64,000 nt of DNA. It comes from Rhizobium sp. (GTDB lineage Bacteria > Pseudomonadota > Alphaproteobacteria > Rhizobiales > Rhizobiaceae). The position numbers and the translations under genes were made by a program. Under the pieces are notes generated by a model. It worked only from the letters and a program-made list of their open reading frames with translations. It had not been told where the DNA came from and made no database searches. Position 1 is the stretch's first letter, and the number at the start of each line of letters is the position of its first letter. The stretch lies in contig JAHHDR010000039.1 of NCBI GenBank assembly GCA_019739215.1, positions 62,001 to 126,000 of the forward strand. Direction: 5' to 3'. Shown here piece by piece: positions 9,326-18,519 of this stretch.

Positions 9326-10051
9326 TCAATGGGCATGGTTGTGCCGCTTGGTCGAGGCATCGCAGCATGAGGCGCCATGGGCGTGATGATGTTCGGGGCC
9401 GCTGTCGGTGGGTGGGCCCGTCTGTAGCACTTTGGCGTGCCTCGCGCATCTCGGCGAAGGACTGGCCAAGAATCTGGACCGATGACCACAGGAACAGCGT
9501 CGCCATGACGGCCGCGACCGCGAGGTCGGGCCAGGCGGTGCCGGTGCCCCAGACGCCGAGGCCGGCAGCCACGACCATGACATTGCCGATCGCGTCGTTG
9601 CGCGAGCAGAGCCAGACCGAGCGGATGGTTGGAGGTCGCCATCCTTGTAGGCCATCAGCAGCAGCACGCTTGCGACATTGGCGATGAAGGCGAGGGACGC
9701 CGATCGAACCCATGACTTCGGCGCGCGGCTCATTGAGAAAGAGCACGTGCCAGACGGTGGACCCGCTGACCCAGAATCGCTATGGCTGCGAGGCTGAGGC
9801 CCTTGACGAGCGCCGCGCGCGCCCGGACCACCAGCGGCATGCCGATGACCCAGAGACTGAGGCCATAGGTCAGCGCATCGGCGAAGAAGTCGAGCGAGTC
9901 GGCCTGCAGGGCCTGCGAGCCCGCCAGCTGGCCGGCGGACCATCTCGACCGCGAACATGACGGCGTTGATGGCAATGACGATAACCAGCCGGCGCTTGTA
10001 GATCGGGTCCATGCCGTCGAATGTGTGGGAGTGGCCGCAGGAGGCGCTCAT
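9326..10051 (-). pseudogene. Cation diffusion facilitator-type metal efflux protein (frameshifted as written)
   Basis: The N-terminus MSASCGHSHTFDG and the start of the first membrane segment (RRLVIVIAINAVMF) are in one frame. SQALQADSLDFFADALTYGL, IGMPLVVRARAAL, IANVASVLLLMAYKDGD, DAIGNVMVVAAGLGVWGTG and VMATLFLWSSVQILGQSF continue in others. The natural C-terminus is His-rich (KRHNHAH, stop 9326-9328). This is the CDF/CzcD architecture: six membrane segments with Asp residues for divalent metal export. At least four indels disrupt it. A MerR-type regulator is divergent across an operator-like dyad, pointing to metal-induced expression. The substrate (Co, Zn or Cd) cannot be read from the sequence, but the gene lies inside a cobalt-using gene region. 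Confidence 0.75.
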
Positions 10052-10095
10052 TGTCGTGTCCTTGATTGAAATCGTTCACGACAGCACCCATAATC

Positions 10096-10112
10096 CCTCT
10101 AGTGACTAGAGG
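10096..10112. promoter_or_regulatory. MerR-type operator in the divergent promoter
   Basis: The perfect dyad CCTCTAG-TGA-CTAGAGG lies between the divergent efflux gene and its MerR-family regulator. On the minus strand it is flanked by TTGAAC (10112-10117) and a TTATGG-like -10 with an overlong 18-19 base spacer. This is the arrangement that MerR proteins correct by distorting the DNA when metal is bound. Confidence 0.7.
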
Positions 10113-10124
10113 TTCAAGGGGAAA

Positions 10125-10548
10125 ATGAGAGAATTTTCGATCGGCGAACTGGCGCGCGTGACGGGGGTGAAGGTACCCACGATTCGCTACTACGAGGGTA
10201 TCGGTTTGATGGCGGAAGCGCCGCGGGACCGGAGGGCGGACAACGACGCTATGCCCGCTGCCGCGCGCGACAGGCTCGGCTTCATCGCCCATGCGCGCGA
10301 CATGGGGTTTTCGCTCGACGCGATCCGCAGCCTCATCGATCTCTCCGAACACCCGGAAAAGCCTTGCGCCGGCGCCGACCGGATCGCAGAGATGCGGCCT
10401 CGCGGAGGTCAATGCGCGTATCGAGCGTCTGACACGACTGAAGCGGGAACTCGAGCGCATGCTCGAGTGTCATCGCTCTGACAAGGCCGCCGATTGCACG
10501 GTTATCGAAATTCTGGGTGACCACGCCAAATGCGGGGCGGATCACTAA
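10125..10548 (+). pseudogene. MerR-family metal-responsive regulator (frameshifted as written)
   Basis: The N-terminal winged-helix reads FSIGELARVTGVKVPTIRYY and EGIGLM, the standard MerR HTH. The dimerisation helix continues as RLGFIAHARDMGFSLDAIRS and LIDLSEHPEKPCAGAD. A slip near 10395 moves the end to another frame (VNARIERLTRLKRELERML, ECHRSDKAADCTVIEIL, CGADH). The C-terminal CHxxxxxxxC...C...H pattern resembles metal-binding tails of CadR/PbrR/ZntR-type members. An additional irregularity near 10235-10255 may be another indel. It is divergent from the efflux gene and shares the 10096-10112 operator. Confidence 0.8.
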
Positions 10549-10561
10549 GGCAAGCGTGTCC

Positions 10562-10842
10562 TCAGTGTTTCCGGCTTGGTGCGGAATCGGTGTCGAGTTC
10601 CGCGTCGAGTTCCTCGATCAGCCGCTCCAGCGACAGGTCCTCGATGAAGGGGACGTCATCCATGGAGGTTTCGCCCGATTTCGATATGGGAGATCAGCAT
10701 GGAAAGCTTGGCTTCCCGTGCTTCAAGCGCGCGCAGGGCCTCACGCATCACCTCGTCGGCGGAGCCGTAACGGCCGGTTGATACCTGCTTCTCGATGAAA
10801 ACGGTCCCAGTGAGCACCGAGGCTCAGGTCGCTGGCAGCCAT
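10562..10842 (-). pseudogene. ParD-type antitoxin without an adjacent toxin (frameshifted as written)
   Basis: Read with two slips, the minus strand encodes a ParD-family antitoxin of about 92 residues. It starts MAASDLSLGAHWDRF after GAGGAG. After an extra T near 10798 it continues IEKQVSTGRYGSADEVMREA and LRALEAREAKL, and after an extra G near 10672 it ends with DDVPFIEDLSLERLIEELDA. The ribbon-helix-helix N-terminus and the GRYGSADEVMREALR core are characteristic. ParD normally sits directly upstream of parE. Here the downstream position is occupied by the convergent MerR gene, so no ParE is present. It may be an orphan or a remnant of a toxin-antitoxin pair. Confidence 0.65.
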
Positions 10843-10926
10843 GTCAGACTCCTCTCTTGCGGGGACAAGAAAAACATAGGAGGCTGGAGCGTAGCTGTCA
10901 GAACGGCCGGTCGCCGCACGACGGCT

Positions 10927-11716
10927 TCAGAGACCGAGCCAGATTCGGAGCGGGTTGGCGGGATCGGCGAGAAGGCGGATCGCGAGCGCCACGCAGCCGA
11001 CGACGAGCAGCGGGCGGATGATCTTTGCGCCGGACCGCATGGGCGACACGCGATCCGACCTGCGCGCCGAGGAACTGGCCGACGCCCATGACGAGGCCCA
11101 CTTTCCAGTGGATCACGCCGGACAATGCGAAAGACGGCAAGCGCGCCAATGTTGGATGCGAAGTTCAGCATTTTGGTATGCGCCGTCGCTCTGAGCATCC
11201 CAAAGCCAAGCAATGTGACGAAGGCCAGCATGAAGAAGGAGCCGGTGCCGGGCCCGAAAATCCCATCATAGAAGCCGATGAGCGGCACCAGCGTGACGCC
11301 GAAAAGAAAGGGCGTCATTCGCTGATGCTTGTCGGCGTCCCCGATGTCAGGCTTGAGCAGGAAGTAGAGCGCGATGACGATGAGCAGGACAGGTAGAATG
11401 GCGCGCAGCAACGTCCACCAGGAACGAAGGTCGTCAACATGGCGCCGGCCGCCGAGCCGAGCGCCGACATGGCTGCCATCGGAAGCTGCGATCTCAAAAT
11501 GACATGTCCGCCCCGGGCATAGGCAAGCGTGGCGGATCCCGAGCCAAAGACCGATTGAAGCTTGTTGGTACCCAGCATCTCGATCGGCGCAAAACCGACA
11601 AGCAGCAGCGATGGCACGGTAATCAGCGCACCGCCCCCAGCGATGGAATCGACGAAGCCGGCCAGGAACGCAGCCATGAACAGCAGGATGAGGATATAGA
11701 ATGTGATTTCAGGCAA
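10927..11716 (-). pseudogene. TauE/SafE (TSUP) family membrane permease (frameshifted as written)
   Basis: Segments across three frames assemble into a typical TSUP permease of about 260 residues. The N-terminus is PEITFYILILLFMAAFLAGF then VDSIAGGGALITVPSLLL and TNKLQSVFGSGSATLAYARG. The middle is LPVLLIVIALYFLL, GFYDGIFGPGTGSFFMLAF and LGFGMLRATAHTKMLNFASN. The end is GLVMGVGQFLGAQVGSR, PLLVVGCVALAIRLL and DPANPLRIWLGL. The paired GxxxSIAGGGA and DGxxGPGTGxF motifs define the family, which exports sulfite, organosulfonates or related anions. Slips lie near 11410, 11130 and 11040. The start is uncertain: I use TTG 11714-11716 (LPEITF), but the frame is open to 11866. It is divergent from the sulfotransferase-like gene. 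Confidence 0.75.
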
Positions 11717-11865
11717 AGGCGGGAGCTCGATTCTGGCGGCGGGCAGCCTGCTCTCGACCGAGCGCAACGGCGACCGCACCGCTTTTACCTTGACGCGGCG
11801 GGGATGCAAATGCCAATCCTCCAGCCAATTCAAGGCTTCCGGCACCCGGTGCCGCAGGATCGACA

Positions 11866-12781
11866 ATGTCCCGCAAGATCATTCTCCATTGCGGAGCCCC
11901 CAAGACCGGCTCCACCAGCTTCCAGCACATGCTCTATGACAACAGGGAGCGGATGCTGAAGGCGGGCTTCTTCTACCCGGCCGTGTCGCGCAAGAAGCGC
12001 GAGGAGGACGATATCCGCATCGTGATGTCGAACCTGAAAGGCGAGGGCAACCGCAAGAAGGAAGTCCGGCAGGTCCGCAAGCTGATCGACAGATTGTTCG
12101 CCGAAAGCGGTGCGCACACGATGCTGATCTCCAACGAGGGCCTGCTCGGCAAACCGGCGATCAAGGGCAACAAGACCTTCCTGCCCAAGGCGGACGATTC
12201 CGCGCGACTGATGGCCGAGGCGCTCGAAGGCTACGACGTCGAGGTGCGCTACTTCATCCGCGATTTCGCCGGGTTCCTGCCGTCCTGGTATGTCCAGCAG
12301 GTCCGCATGGGCAATGACATGGAATTCGAGCGCTTCACCAAGGCCTACAATCTCGATCGCGCCACATGGGCACCGGCCGTGGCGGCGCTGCGGAAATATT
12401 TCGGGGCGGAACGGGTGCAGATCTTCGACCATGCGGCGCTGGTCAAGGATGCGCATGGCGTGTTCACCCGTGCCTTTCCGGAGGTGATGGATGCTCTCGG
12501 CGAGGCCGGCCGCAAACCCGCCCAACAAGAACAGTTCGATCGGCCGGGGCATGGTCAATGCCTACCGGCGCTGGAACGCCATTTCAGAAAGGCTCGGCTG
12601 GTCGCAGAAGTCGAAGAAGACGATCCAGCATATCGGCCGGCGCTACTTCCTTCTGCCCTTCGAGCGCTTTTCGCGCTCGGAAAAGATCAAGTTCGACCCC
12701 GAGACAGCCAGGCAGATGACCGCCCGCTACAAGGCCGACATCGAGGCGATCAAGGCGGCAGCTCCCACTCCAACCCTGTGA
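11866..12781 (+). pseudogene. Sulfotransferase-like protein (one frameshift as written)
   Basis: About 304 residues once one extra C near 12520 (AAACCCGCCC) is removed. The N-terminus MSRKIILHCGAPKTGSTSFQ carries the PAPS 5'-phosphosulfate-binding loop (GAPKTGSTS) typical of cytosolic-type sulfotransferases and related P-loop proteins. Further on are YDVEVRYFIRDFAGFLPSWY, whose IRD matches the family's position near the 3'-phosphate site, and KYFGAERVQIFDH. After the slip the protein continues SSIGRGMVNAYRRWN and FERFSRSEKIKFDPETARQM. The acceptor is unknown. The divergent neighbour is a possible sulfite/sulfonate exporter. Confidence 0.7.
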
Positions 12782-12788
12782 GGCCGAA

Positions 12789-13172
12789 ATGGCGCGGACG
12801 GTGGTGATCGGTATCGGTGTCACGGAAGCCGCCCTGGCGCGCGAAGCAGTCGCACTGGTGGAAAAGGTGCTCGGGGGTCCGCTGAAAGACGCGCGTCCGG
12901 TTGCAATCGCCACGATCTTCGGCCGCGCCGAACATATCGCGATCCAGGGCGTGGCGGGCTATCTCGGCGTTCCCGTTGTCGTCTTCGACGCTGCCCGACT
13001 GGAGCAGGAGACGCCACGACTCCACAATCCCTCCGTCAGCCTGTACGAACGCATAGGCTGTCATGGTGTCGCCGAGGCGGCAGCCCTGGCAGCCGCCGGT
13101 CCGGGCGCGATCCTGCTGGTCGGCAAGACCAAGGTCGGTGGAGTCACCGTCGCCGTTGCCGCGACGAACTGA
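12789..13172 (+). CDS. cobE: CobE, cobalamin biosynthesis protein (CbiG C-terminal-like)
   Basis: A 127-residue protein of the CobE/GbiG family (equivalent to the C-terminal domain of CbiG). It begins ARTVVIGIGVTEAALAREAV, has the LGVPVVVFDAARL core and ends KTKVGGVTVAVA, matching the conserved glycine-rich turns of the family. CobE is required in the aerobic pathway, probably to handle or release hydrogenobyrinate intermediates; its exact reaction is not settled. It starts 8 bases after the sulfotransferase-like gene and resumes the cobalamin genes after that unrelated block. Confidence 0.8.
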   Translation: MARTVVIGIGVTEAALAREAVALVEKVLGGPLKDARPVAIATIFGRAEHIAIQGVAGYLGVPVVVFDAARLEQETPRLHNPSVSLYERIGCHGVAEAAALAAAGPGAILLVGKTKVGGVTVAVAATN

Positions 13173-13291
13173 GCTCTGGGCCGCCAACAGAATTTTCTGG
13201 CCTTTTGTCCCCGGCTTTGCCAAAGGTCGGATCAAATCGGGCACTTTGATGCGCGACGAACGATAACAAGAAGCAACTGGACGGGATTTCC

Positions 13292-14242
13292 ATGCATAAA
13301 GTGATTTTCGACACCGATCCTGGCGTCGATGATGCCATGGCCTTGCTCTTTCTCGAGCGCCATCCTGACATCGACCTGATCGGCATCACCACCGCCTTCG
13401 GCAATGCCTCGATCGAGACGACCACACGCAACGCGCTCTATCTCAAGCAGCAGTGGAACATCGCGGCGCCCGTCGCCAAGGGCTCGGCGGAGCAGTTCGA
13501 GCCGAGCCGGCATACGCATCCGTTCCCGGCGCATATCCATGGCGATGACGGTCTCGGCAATATCGGCGTGCCCGATATCGTGGACGTGCCGCTCGATCCG
13601 CGGCCAGCGCACCAGTTCATCATCGATACCGTCAAGGCCCATCCGGGCGAAATCACCCTTGTCGCCGTTGGCCGCATGACCAACCTCGCCAACGCCCTGA
13701 AGGCCGCGCCCGAGATCGCCGGCCTCGTCAAGGAAGTCATCATAATGGGCGGCGCGGTCGACGTGCCGGGCAATATCAATCCGGCGGCCGAAGCCAATAT
13801 TCATGGCGATCCGGAGGCGGCGGACTACATCATGATCGCGCCGTGGAAGGTGGTGGTCGTCGGACTCGACGTCACGCTGAAAACAACGATGTCGCGCACG
13901 GAACTCGCCGAGCTGTCGGGCAAGGGCGGCGCGCCGATGAAACTGCTCGACAGGCTGTCGCAGTTCTACATAGACTTCTACGATGGCGAGGTGAAGGACA
14001 GCATGGTGGTGCATGACACCTGCGCCTGCGTCTATCTCGTTGCCCGCGAGCTTTTCACGACACGCGGCGGCCCGGTGCGGGTGCTGACCACGGGTATCGG
14101 CGAAGGCAAGACCATCCAGAAGCCCGACGGCCACCGCTTCGGCCCCAGCGTGTGGGACAACGCGCCGAGCCAACTGGTCTGCACCGACATCGAGGCCGAT
14201 GCCGTGATGACGCTGGTCAAGGAGACCCTGGTGCGGCAGTGA
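13292..14242 (+). CDS. Inosine-uridine preferring nucleoside hydrolase family protein
   Basis: A 316-residue hydrolase that cleaves the N-glycosidic bond of ribonucleosides. The calcium/catalytic motif DTDPGVDDA is at residues 7-15. PVAKGSAEQFEP, HIHGDDGLGNIG and the MTNLA/VIMGGAVDVPGNINPAAE region are the standard IunH/RihA signatures, and the late active-site HDTCA is at about residues 240-244. The protein is intact and of normal length. It lies between cobE and cobA, an unusual position. A link to salvage of ribosides such as those in the lower-ligand pathway is only a possibility. Confidence 0.9.
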   Translation: MHKVIFDTDPGVDDAMALLFLERHPDIDLIGITTAFGNASIETTTRNALYLKQQWNIAAPVAKGSAEQFEPSRHTHPFPAHIHGDDGLGNIGVPDIVDVPLDPRPAHQFIIDTVKAHPGEITLVAVGRMTNLANALKAAPEIAGLVKEVIIMGGAVDVPGNINPAAEANIHGDPEAADYIMIAPWKVVVVGLDVTLKTTMSRTELAELSGKGGAPMKLLDRLSQFYIDFYDGEVKDSMVVHDTCACVYLVARELFTTRGGPVRVLTTGIGEGKTIQKPDGHRFGPSVWDNAPSQLVCTDIEADAVMTLVKETLVRQ

Positions 14243-14357
14243 TGTCGGCACCCGACAGAGCGTGTGCCGCTTTTCGGAGGGCCGCTGCCCTCGTGCTCGC
14301 CTAAGCTGAGATGAGTTGCCGATTGCCTTTGCGCCGGCGCGGGCATAGGAAATGGTG

Positions 14358-15197
14358 ATGGAAGAATTCTTCGGCGAGCTTCCGGCTTTCGAGCCGGGCA
14401 CGGTATGGTTGACGGGTGCCGGTCCCGGCGATCCGGGCCTGTTGACCTTGCTTGCTGTCAAGGCGCTGCGCGAGGCCGATGTCGTGGTCTATGACGCGCT
14501 GGTCGACGAGAGCTGCCTGAAGCTCGCGCGGACGGGCGTCGTGCTCGAATATGCCGGAAAGCGGGGCGGCAAGCCGTCGCCCAAGCAGCGCGACATTTCG
14601 CTTCGATTGGTCGAACTGGCGCGGTCGGGCAAGCGCGTGCTCCGGCTCAAGGGTGGCGATCCCTTCGTCTTCGGTCGCGGTGGCGAGGAGGCGCTGACGC
14701 TGGTCAATCACGGCATCGGCTTCCGCATCGTGCCGGGCGTGACCGCCGGGATCGGCGGCCTGGCCTATGCCGGTATTCCCGTCACCCACCGACAGATCAC
14801 CCATGTCGTGACATTCCTGACCGGTCATGATTCATCGGGCCTCGTGCCCGACCGGATCGACTGGCCGTCGATCGCCAAGGGCTCGCCTGTGATCGTCATG
14901 TATATGGCGATGAAGCATATCGGCGAGATCGCGCGCAGTCTCATCCAGGCGGGACGTGCCGCCTCCGAGCCGGTCGCGTTTGTCTGCAACGCCTCGACGG
15001 AGCAGCAGACGGTGCTTGAAACGACGCTGGCCGACGCGGTCGACGATGTCGCCGCCGCGGGGCTGCAACCGCCGGCGATCGTGGTCGTGGGCGAGGTCGT
15101 GCGGCTCCGCCAGGGGCTTGACTGGCTGGGCGCGCTTTCGGGCCGAACGCTCGTCGGCGATCCGCTTGGCACGGAAGGCCTCAGGGATCAAGCATGA
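14358..15197 (+). CDS. cobA: CobA, uroporphyrinogen-III C-methyltransferase
   Basis: A SUMT enzyme of 279 residues that methylates uroporphyrinogen III at C2 and C7 to precorrin-2, the first step of corrin synthesis. Motifs: TGAGPGDPGLLTLLA (SAM-binding, near the N-terminus), VVYDALVDE, AGKRGGKPSPKQ, RLKGGDPFVFGRGGEE and the VPGVTAG loop. I prefer ATG 14358 over ATG 14352 because AGGA (14347-14350) then sits 7 bases upstream. Its end overlaps cobB by 4 bases, showing coupled translation. Confidence 0.93.
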   Translation: MEEFFGELPAFEPGTVWLTGAGPGDPGLLTLLAVKALREADVVVYDALVDESCLKLARTGVVLEYAGKRGGKPSPKQRDISLRLVELARSGKRVLRLKGGDPFVFGRGGEEALTLVNHGIGFRIVPGVTAGIGGLAYAGIPVTHRQITHVVTFLTGHDSSGLVPDRIDWPSIAKGSPVIVMYMAMKHIGEIARSLIQAGRAASEPVAFVCNASTEQQTVLETTLADAVDDVAAAGLQPPAIVVVGEVVRLRQGLDWLGALSGRTLVGDPLGTEGLRDQA

Positions 15198-16488
15198 ACG
15201 GCCTTCTTATCGCGGCACCATCTTCAGGCTCCGGCAAGACGACGGTCACGCTCGGGCTGCTCCGGGCGCTCAGCCGGCGCGGCATCGCGGTGACGCCGGG
15301 CAAGGCGGGGCCGGACTATATCGATCCGGCCTTCCATGCCATTGCCTGTGGCACGACATGCCTCAACTACGACCCCTGGGCGATGCGGCCGGAACTGCTG
15401 GCCTATCAGTCGGCGGGCGAGGGGCCGCTGGTCATCGAGGCGATGATGGGGCTCTTCGATGGTGCCGCCGATCATACGGGCTCGCCCGCCAGCCTCGCAA
15501 AGCTTCTCGGTCTCTCCGTCGTGCTCGTGGTCGACTGCGCGCGGCTGTCGCATTCCGTCGGCGCGATGGTGCGGGGCTTCCTCTCGCATGATCCGGAGAT
15601 CCGCATCGCCGGCATCATCCTCAACAAGGTCGGTAGCGCGCGGCATGAATCGATGTTGCTGGCCGGGCTTTCGGGGACTTTCCGTGCCGATATTCGGGAT
15701 CATCCGGCAGGACAAGCTGCTGGGCCTGCCGGAGCGTCATCTCGGACTGGTGCTGGCGCAGGAGATCGGCGGTATCGAGGCGTTCATGGACCACGCGGCG
15801 GATGTGGTAGCGGAGACCTGCGACCTCGACGCGCTTGCCGCCCTGGCCGGGCGCGTGATCGGCAGTGCCGCACGGCCGGAATGCCTCGTGCCGCCGCTGG
15901 GCCAGCATATGGCCATCGCGCGCGACGAGGCTTTTGCCTTCACCTATCCTCACCTGATGGATGGGTGGCGGGGGCAGGGCGCTAGTCTGTCCTTTTTCTC
16001 GCCGCTCTCCGACGAACGGCCGGACAGGGCCGCCGATGCGGTTTTCCTGCCCGGCGGCTATCCCGAACTGCATGCCGAAAAGCTGGGTGCCGCGGCCGAT
16101 TTCCGTAGCGGAATGCATGATGCGGGCCGCATCGGGCGCGGTCATTTACGGCGAGTGCGGTGGCTACATGACCTTGGGGGAGGCGCTTGTCGACGCGGCA
16201 GGCGTCAAATGGCCGATGCTGGGACTGCTGCCGCTGACGACGAGTTTCGCGAGCCGCAAGAGGCATCTGGGCTACCGCCGGCTGCAGGCGCTGGCGGGTC
16301 CCTTTGCCGGCATGCGGCTCAACGCCCATGAATTCCATTATTCGACCGTGGTGCATGAAGGGCAGGCCGAGCGGCTTTTCGATGCAGTCGATGCCGCAGG
16401 CGAACTTGTCGGTCTCGCCGGCCTGGCGCGCGACAACGTCTCCGGTTCCTACATGCACCTGATCGACCTCGACGGGGCCGTGGCCTGA
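15194..16488 (+). pseudogene. cobB: CobB, hydrogenobyrinic acid a,c-diamide synthase (frameshifted as written)
   Basis: The glutamine-dependent amidase that converts hydrogenobyrinic acid to its a,c-diamide. The N-terminal domain starts MNGLLIAAPSSGSGKTTVTL (P-loop) and includes GKAGPDYIDPAFH and VIEAMMGLFDG. A slip near 15685 moves the frame to IFGIIRQDKLLGLPERHLGL and FLPGGYPELHAEKL. A second near 16115 restores SGAVIYGECGGYMTLGEAL, the class I amidotransferase part with the catalytic Cys in GECGG, and NAHEFHYS. The stop TGA 16486-16488 overlaps the cobC start (TGATG). Two one-base indels break an otherwise normal protein of about 430 residues. Confidence 0.9.
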
Positions 16489-17508
16489 TGGCCGGCATCT
16501 TTCATGGCGGCGGCCTCGCGGCCGCCATCGCCACCTATGGCGGGGAGCGGGACGCGTGGCTGGATCTGTCGACAGGGATTAATCCCGAGATGGCCGAACT
16601 GCCGCCTATTCCGGTCCGGGCCTGGAACCGCCTGCCCGATGCCGATCTGGAGCTTGGGGTGCGCAAGGCCGCTTGGGACTGGTATGTCGGCTCGAACGCG
16701 CCGAAAGGGCCGCCGCCGCTCGCCCTGCCGGGGGACCCAGGCGCTGATCCAGCTTCTGCCACGGCGGCGCGTGCCGGAGGGGCGGCCGGTCGCGATCCTG
16801 TCGCCGACCTATGGCGAGTATGCCCATTGCTTTCGCCGCGCCGGTTTCGTGGTGGACGCAATCGCTGATCTCGACGCGCTTCGGCCCGATCATAGGGCGC
16901 GCTCGTCGTGGTCAATCCGAACAACCCGACCGGCCGGATCTATCCGCGCCGGGACCTCATCGCGATCTCTGAACGCCTGCGCCGGCAAGGCGCGCACCTT
17001 CATGTCGACGAGGCCTTCGGCGACGGATGCGGCGAACTTTCGATGGCCGCGCATGCCGCCATCACCGAGGGGATCACCGTCAGCCGGTCCTTCGGGAAAT
17101 TCTTCGGTCTTGCGGGCCTGCGCCTCGGCTTCGTCTTCGCAGTGCCCTGCGGCCCTTGACGCCATCGCCGCGGACCTCGGTCCCTGGCCCGTCTCCGGCC
17201 CGGCGCTGGAGATTGCAAAACCATCTGTTCCGGCGCGACAACAGCGCGTTTGCAGGCCGGATCAACGAGGCGGGCGGCGGCGCTGGAGAGGGTCCTGTCG
17301 GCAGCCGGCCTCGAGGTGATTGGCGGCACCGATCTGTTCAGGCTCGTGCGGCATCCGCGTGCCCGCGACCTCTATCAAGATCTGGCGCGCTCGCATATAT
17401 TGGTGCGCAGGTTCGACTATGCCGGGGACTGGCTCAGGATCGGACTTGCGCCAGACGAAGACGGGGACCGGCGGCCTCGCCCAGGCGATCGCCTCATCAG
17501 GGTACTGA
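16488..17508 (+). pseudogene. cobC: CobC, PLP-dependent threonine-phosphate decarboxylase (several frameshifts as written)
   Basis: The aminotransferase-fold enzyme that supplies (R)-1-amino-2-propanol phosphate for the corrin side arm (CobD in Salmonella). Pieces in successive frames: FHGGGLAAAIATYGGERDAW with LDLSTGINP; PVAILSPTYGEYAHCFRRAG; NPNNPTGRIYPRRDLIAISE, HVDEAFGDGC; and the PLP-lysine region SRSFGKFFGLAGLRLGF. The end reads HLFRRDNSAF, DLFRLVRHPRARDLYQDLA and FDYAGDWLRIGLAPDEDG. At least four indels fall within 1 kb (near 16735, 16895, 17150 and 17215). It overlaps cobB by one base and abuts cobD. Expected length is about 340 residues. Confidence 0.85.
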
Positions 17509-18489
17509 ATGTACACGCTCTATGTGCTTTTTTTCGCCCTCGTCCTCGATCGCGCGGTGGGTGACCCCGAGAACGCGTGGCGGCGGGTGCCGCATCCCGT
17601 CGTGCTTTTCGGCAAGGCGGTGTCCTTTCTCGAGGGACAGTTCAACCGGAAGGGTCTCAACGATCGCGACCGTCGCGCCTATGGGATGATGGCGATCCTG
17701 GCGCTGCTGATCGGCAGCGTTCTGGTGGGCCTCCTGATCTCGCGACTGCTGTTTCACGCCGGCCTGTTCGGAATCCTGATCGAGATCGCCATCGTTGCGA
17801 TCCTGCTCGCCCAGAAAAGCCTGGCTGACCACGTCTTCGCGGTGGGCGAGGGATTGCGCAAGGACGGGATCGCGGGCGGTCGCAAGGCCGTTGCCATGGT
17901 CGTGGGCCGGGATCCAAACCTCCTCGATCGCTCAGGCGTGTGCCGGGCCGCCATCGAGAGCCTGGCGGAGAACTACTCCGACGGGGTGGTGGCGCCAGCC
18001 TTCTACTATGCGCTGTTCGGCCTGCCCGGAATCCTGGCCTACAAGATGCTGAACACCGCCGATTCGATGATCGGCCACAAGACGCCGCGCTACCGTGAGT
18101 TCGGCTGGGCGTCGGCACGGCTCGACGATTTCGCGAACTGGCCGGCCGCCCGCCTTTCGGCCCTGTTCATCGCCGTCGGCACATGGTTCCGCCGAGGGCG
18201 GCCATCGGCGCGCAAGTCGGTCAGCGTGGCCCTTCGCGATCATGGCCTGCATCGCTCTCCCAATTCGGGCTGGCCTGAATCGGCGATGGCGGGCGCGCTC
18301 GACGTTGCCCTGGCCGGGCCACGGACCTATGCGGGCGAGCAGGTGATGGAACCGCTGCAGAATTCCGCCGGCAAGAGCAACATCGGTCCCACCGACGTGG
18401 ACAACGCCATCGAGGTGTTCTGGGCCGCTTGCACGGTGCTGACGCTCTGCGTCTTCCTGTCGGGACTGGCGGTGGAGATCGTGTTCTAG
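17509..18489 (+). CDS. cobD: CobD (CbiB), adenosylcobinamide-phosphate synthase
   Basis: A 326-residue polytopic membrane protein that condenses adenosylcobyric acid with aminopropanol (phosphate). It shows the family start LDRAVGDPENAWRRVPHPVV, VVGRDPNLLDRSGVCRAAIE, SLAENYSDGVVAPAFYYALF and NTADSMIGHKTPRYREFG, with RDHGLHRSPNSGWPESAMAG near the C-terminus. Several hydrophobic segments lie near residues 60-105 and 170-185, with one at the extreme C-terminus. The ATG immediately follows the cobC stop. It is the last gene of this cobalamin group and is intact. Confidence 0.93.
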   Translation: MYTLYVLFFALVLDRAVGDPENAWRRVPHPVVLFGKAVSFLEGQFNRKGLNDRDRRAYGMMAILALLIGSVLVGLLISRLLFHAGLFGILIEIAIVAILLAQKSLADHVFAVGEGLRKDGIAGGRKAVAMVVGRDPNLLDRSGVCRAAIESLAENYSDGVVAPAFYYALFGLPGILAYKMLNTADSMIGHKTPRYREFGWASARLDDFANWPAARLSALFIAVGTWFRRGRPSARKSVSVALRDHGLHRSPNSGWPESAMAGALDVALAGPRTYAGEQVMEPLQNSAGKSNIGPTDVDNAIEVFWAACTVLTLCVFLSGLAVEIVF

Positions 18490-18519
18490 GGGAAGTGCCA
18501 GTGGTCCCCTCCCTTCAGC

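Noticed and set aside
14243..14357. Possible second cobalamin riboswitch upstream of cobA
   Set aside because: 115 bases is too short and no B12-box or CGGGAAGG block is present.
12982..14461. Long minus-strand frame over the nucleoside hydrolase gene
   Set aside because: No conserved motif, while the plus strand encodes a complete nucleoside hydrolase.
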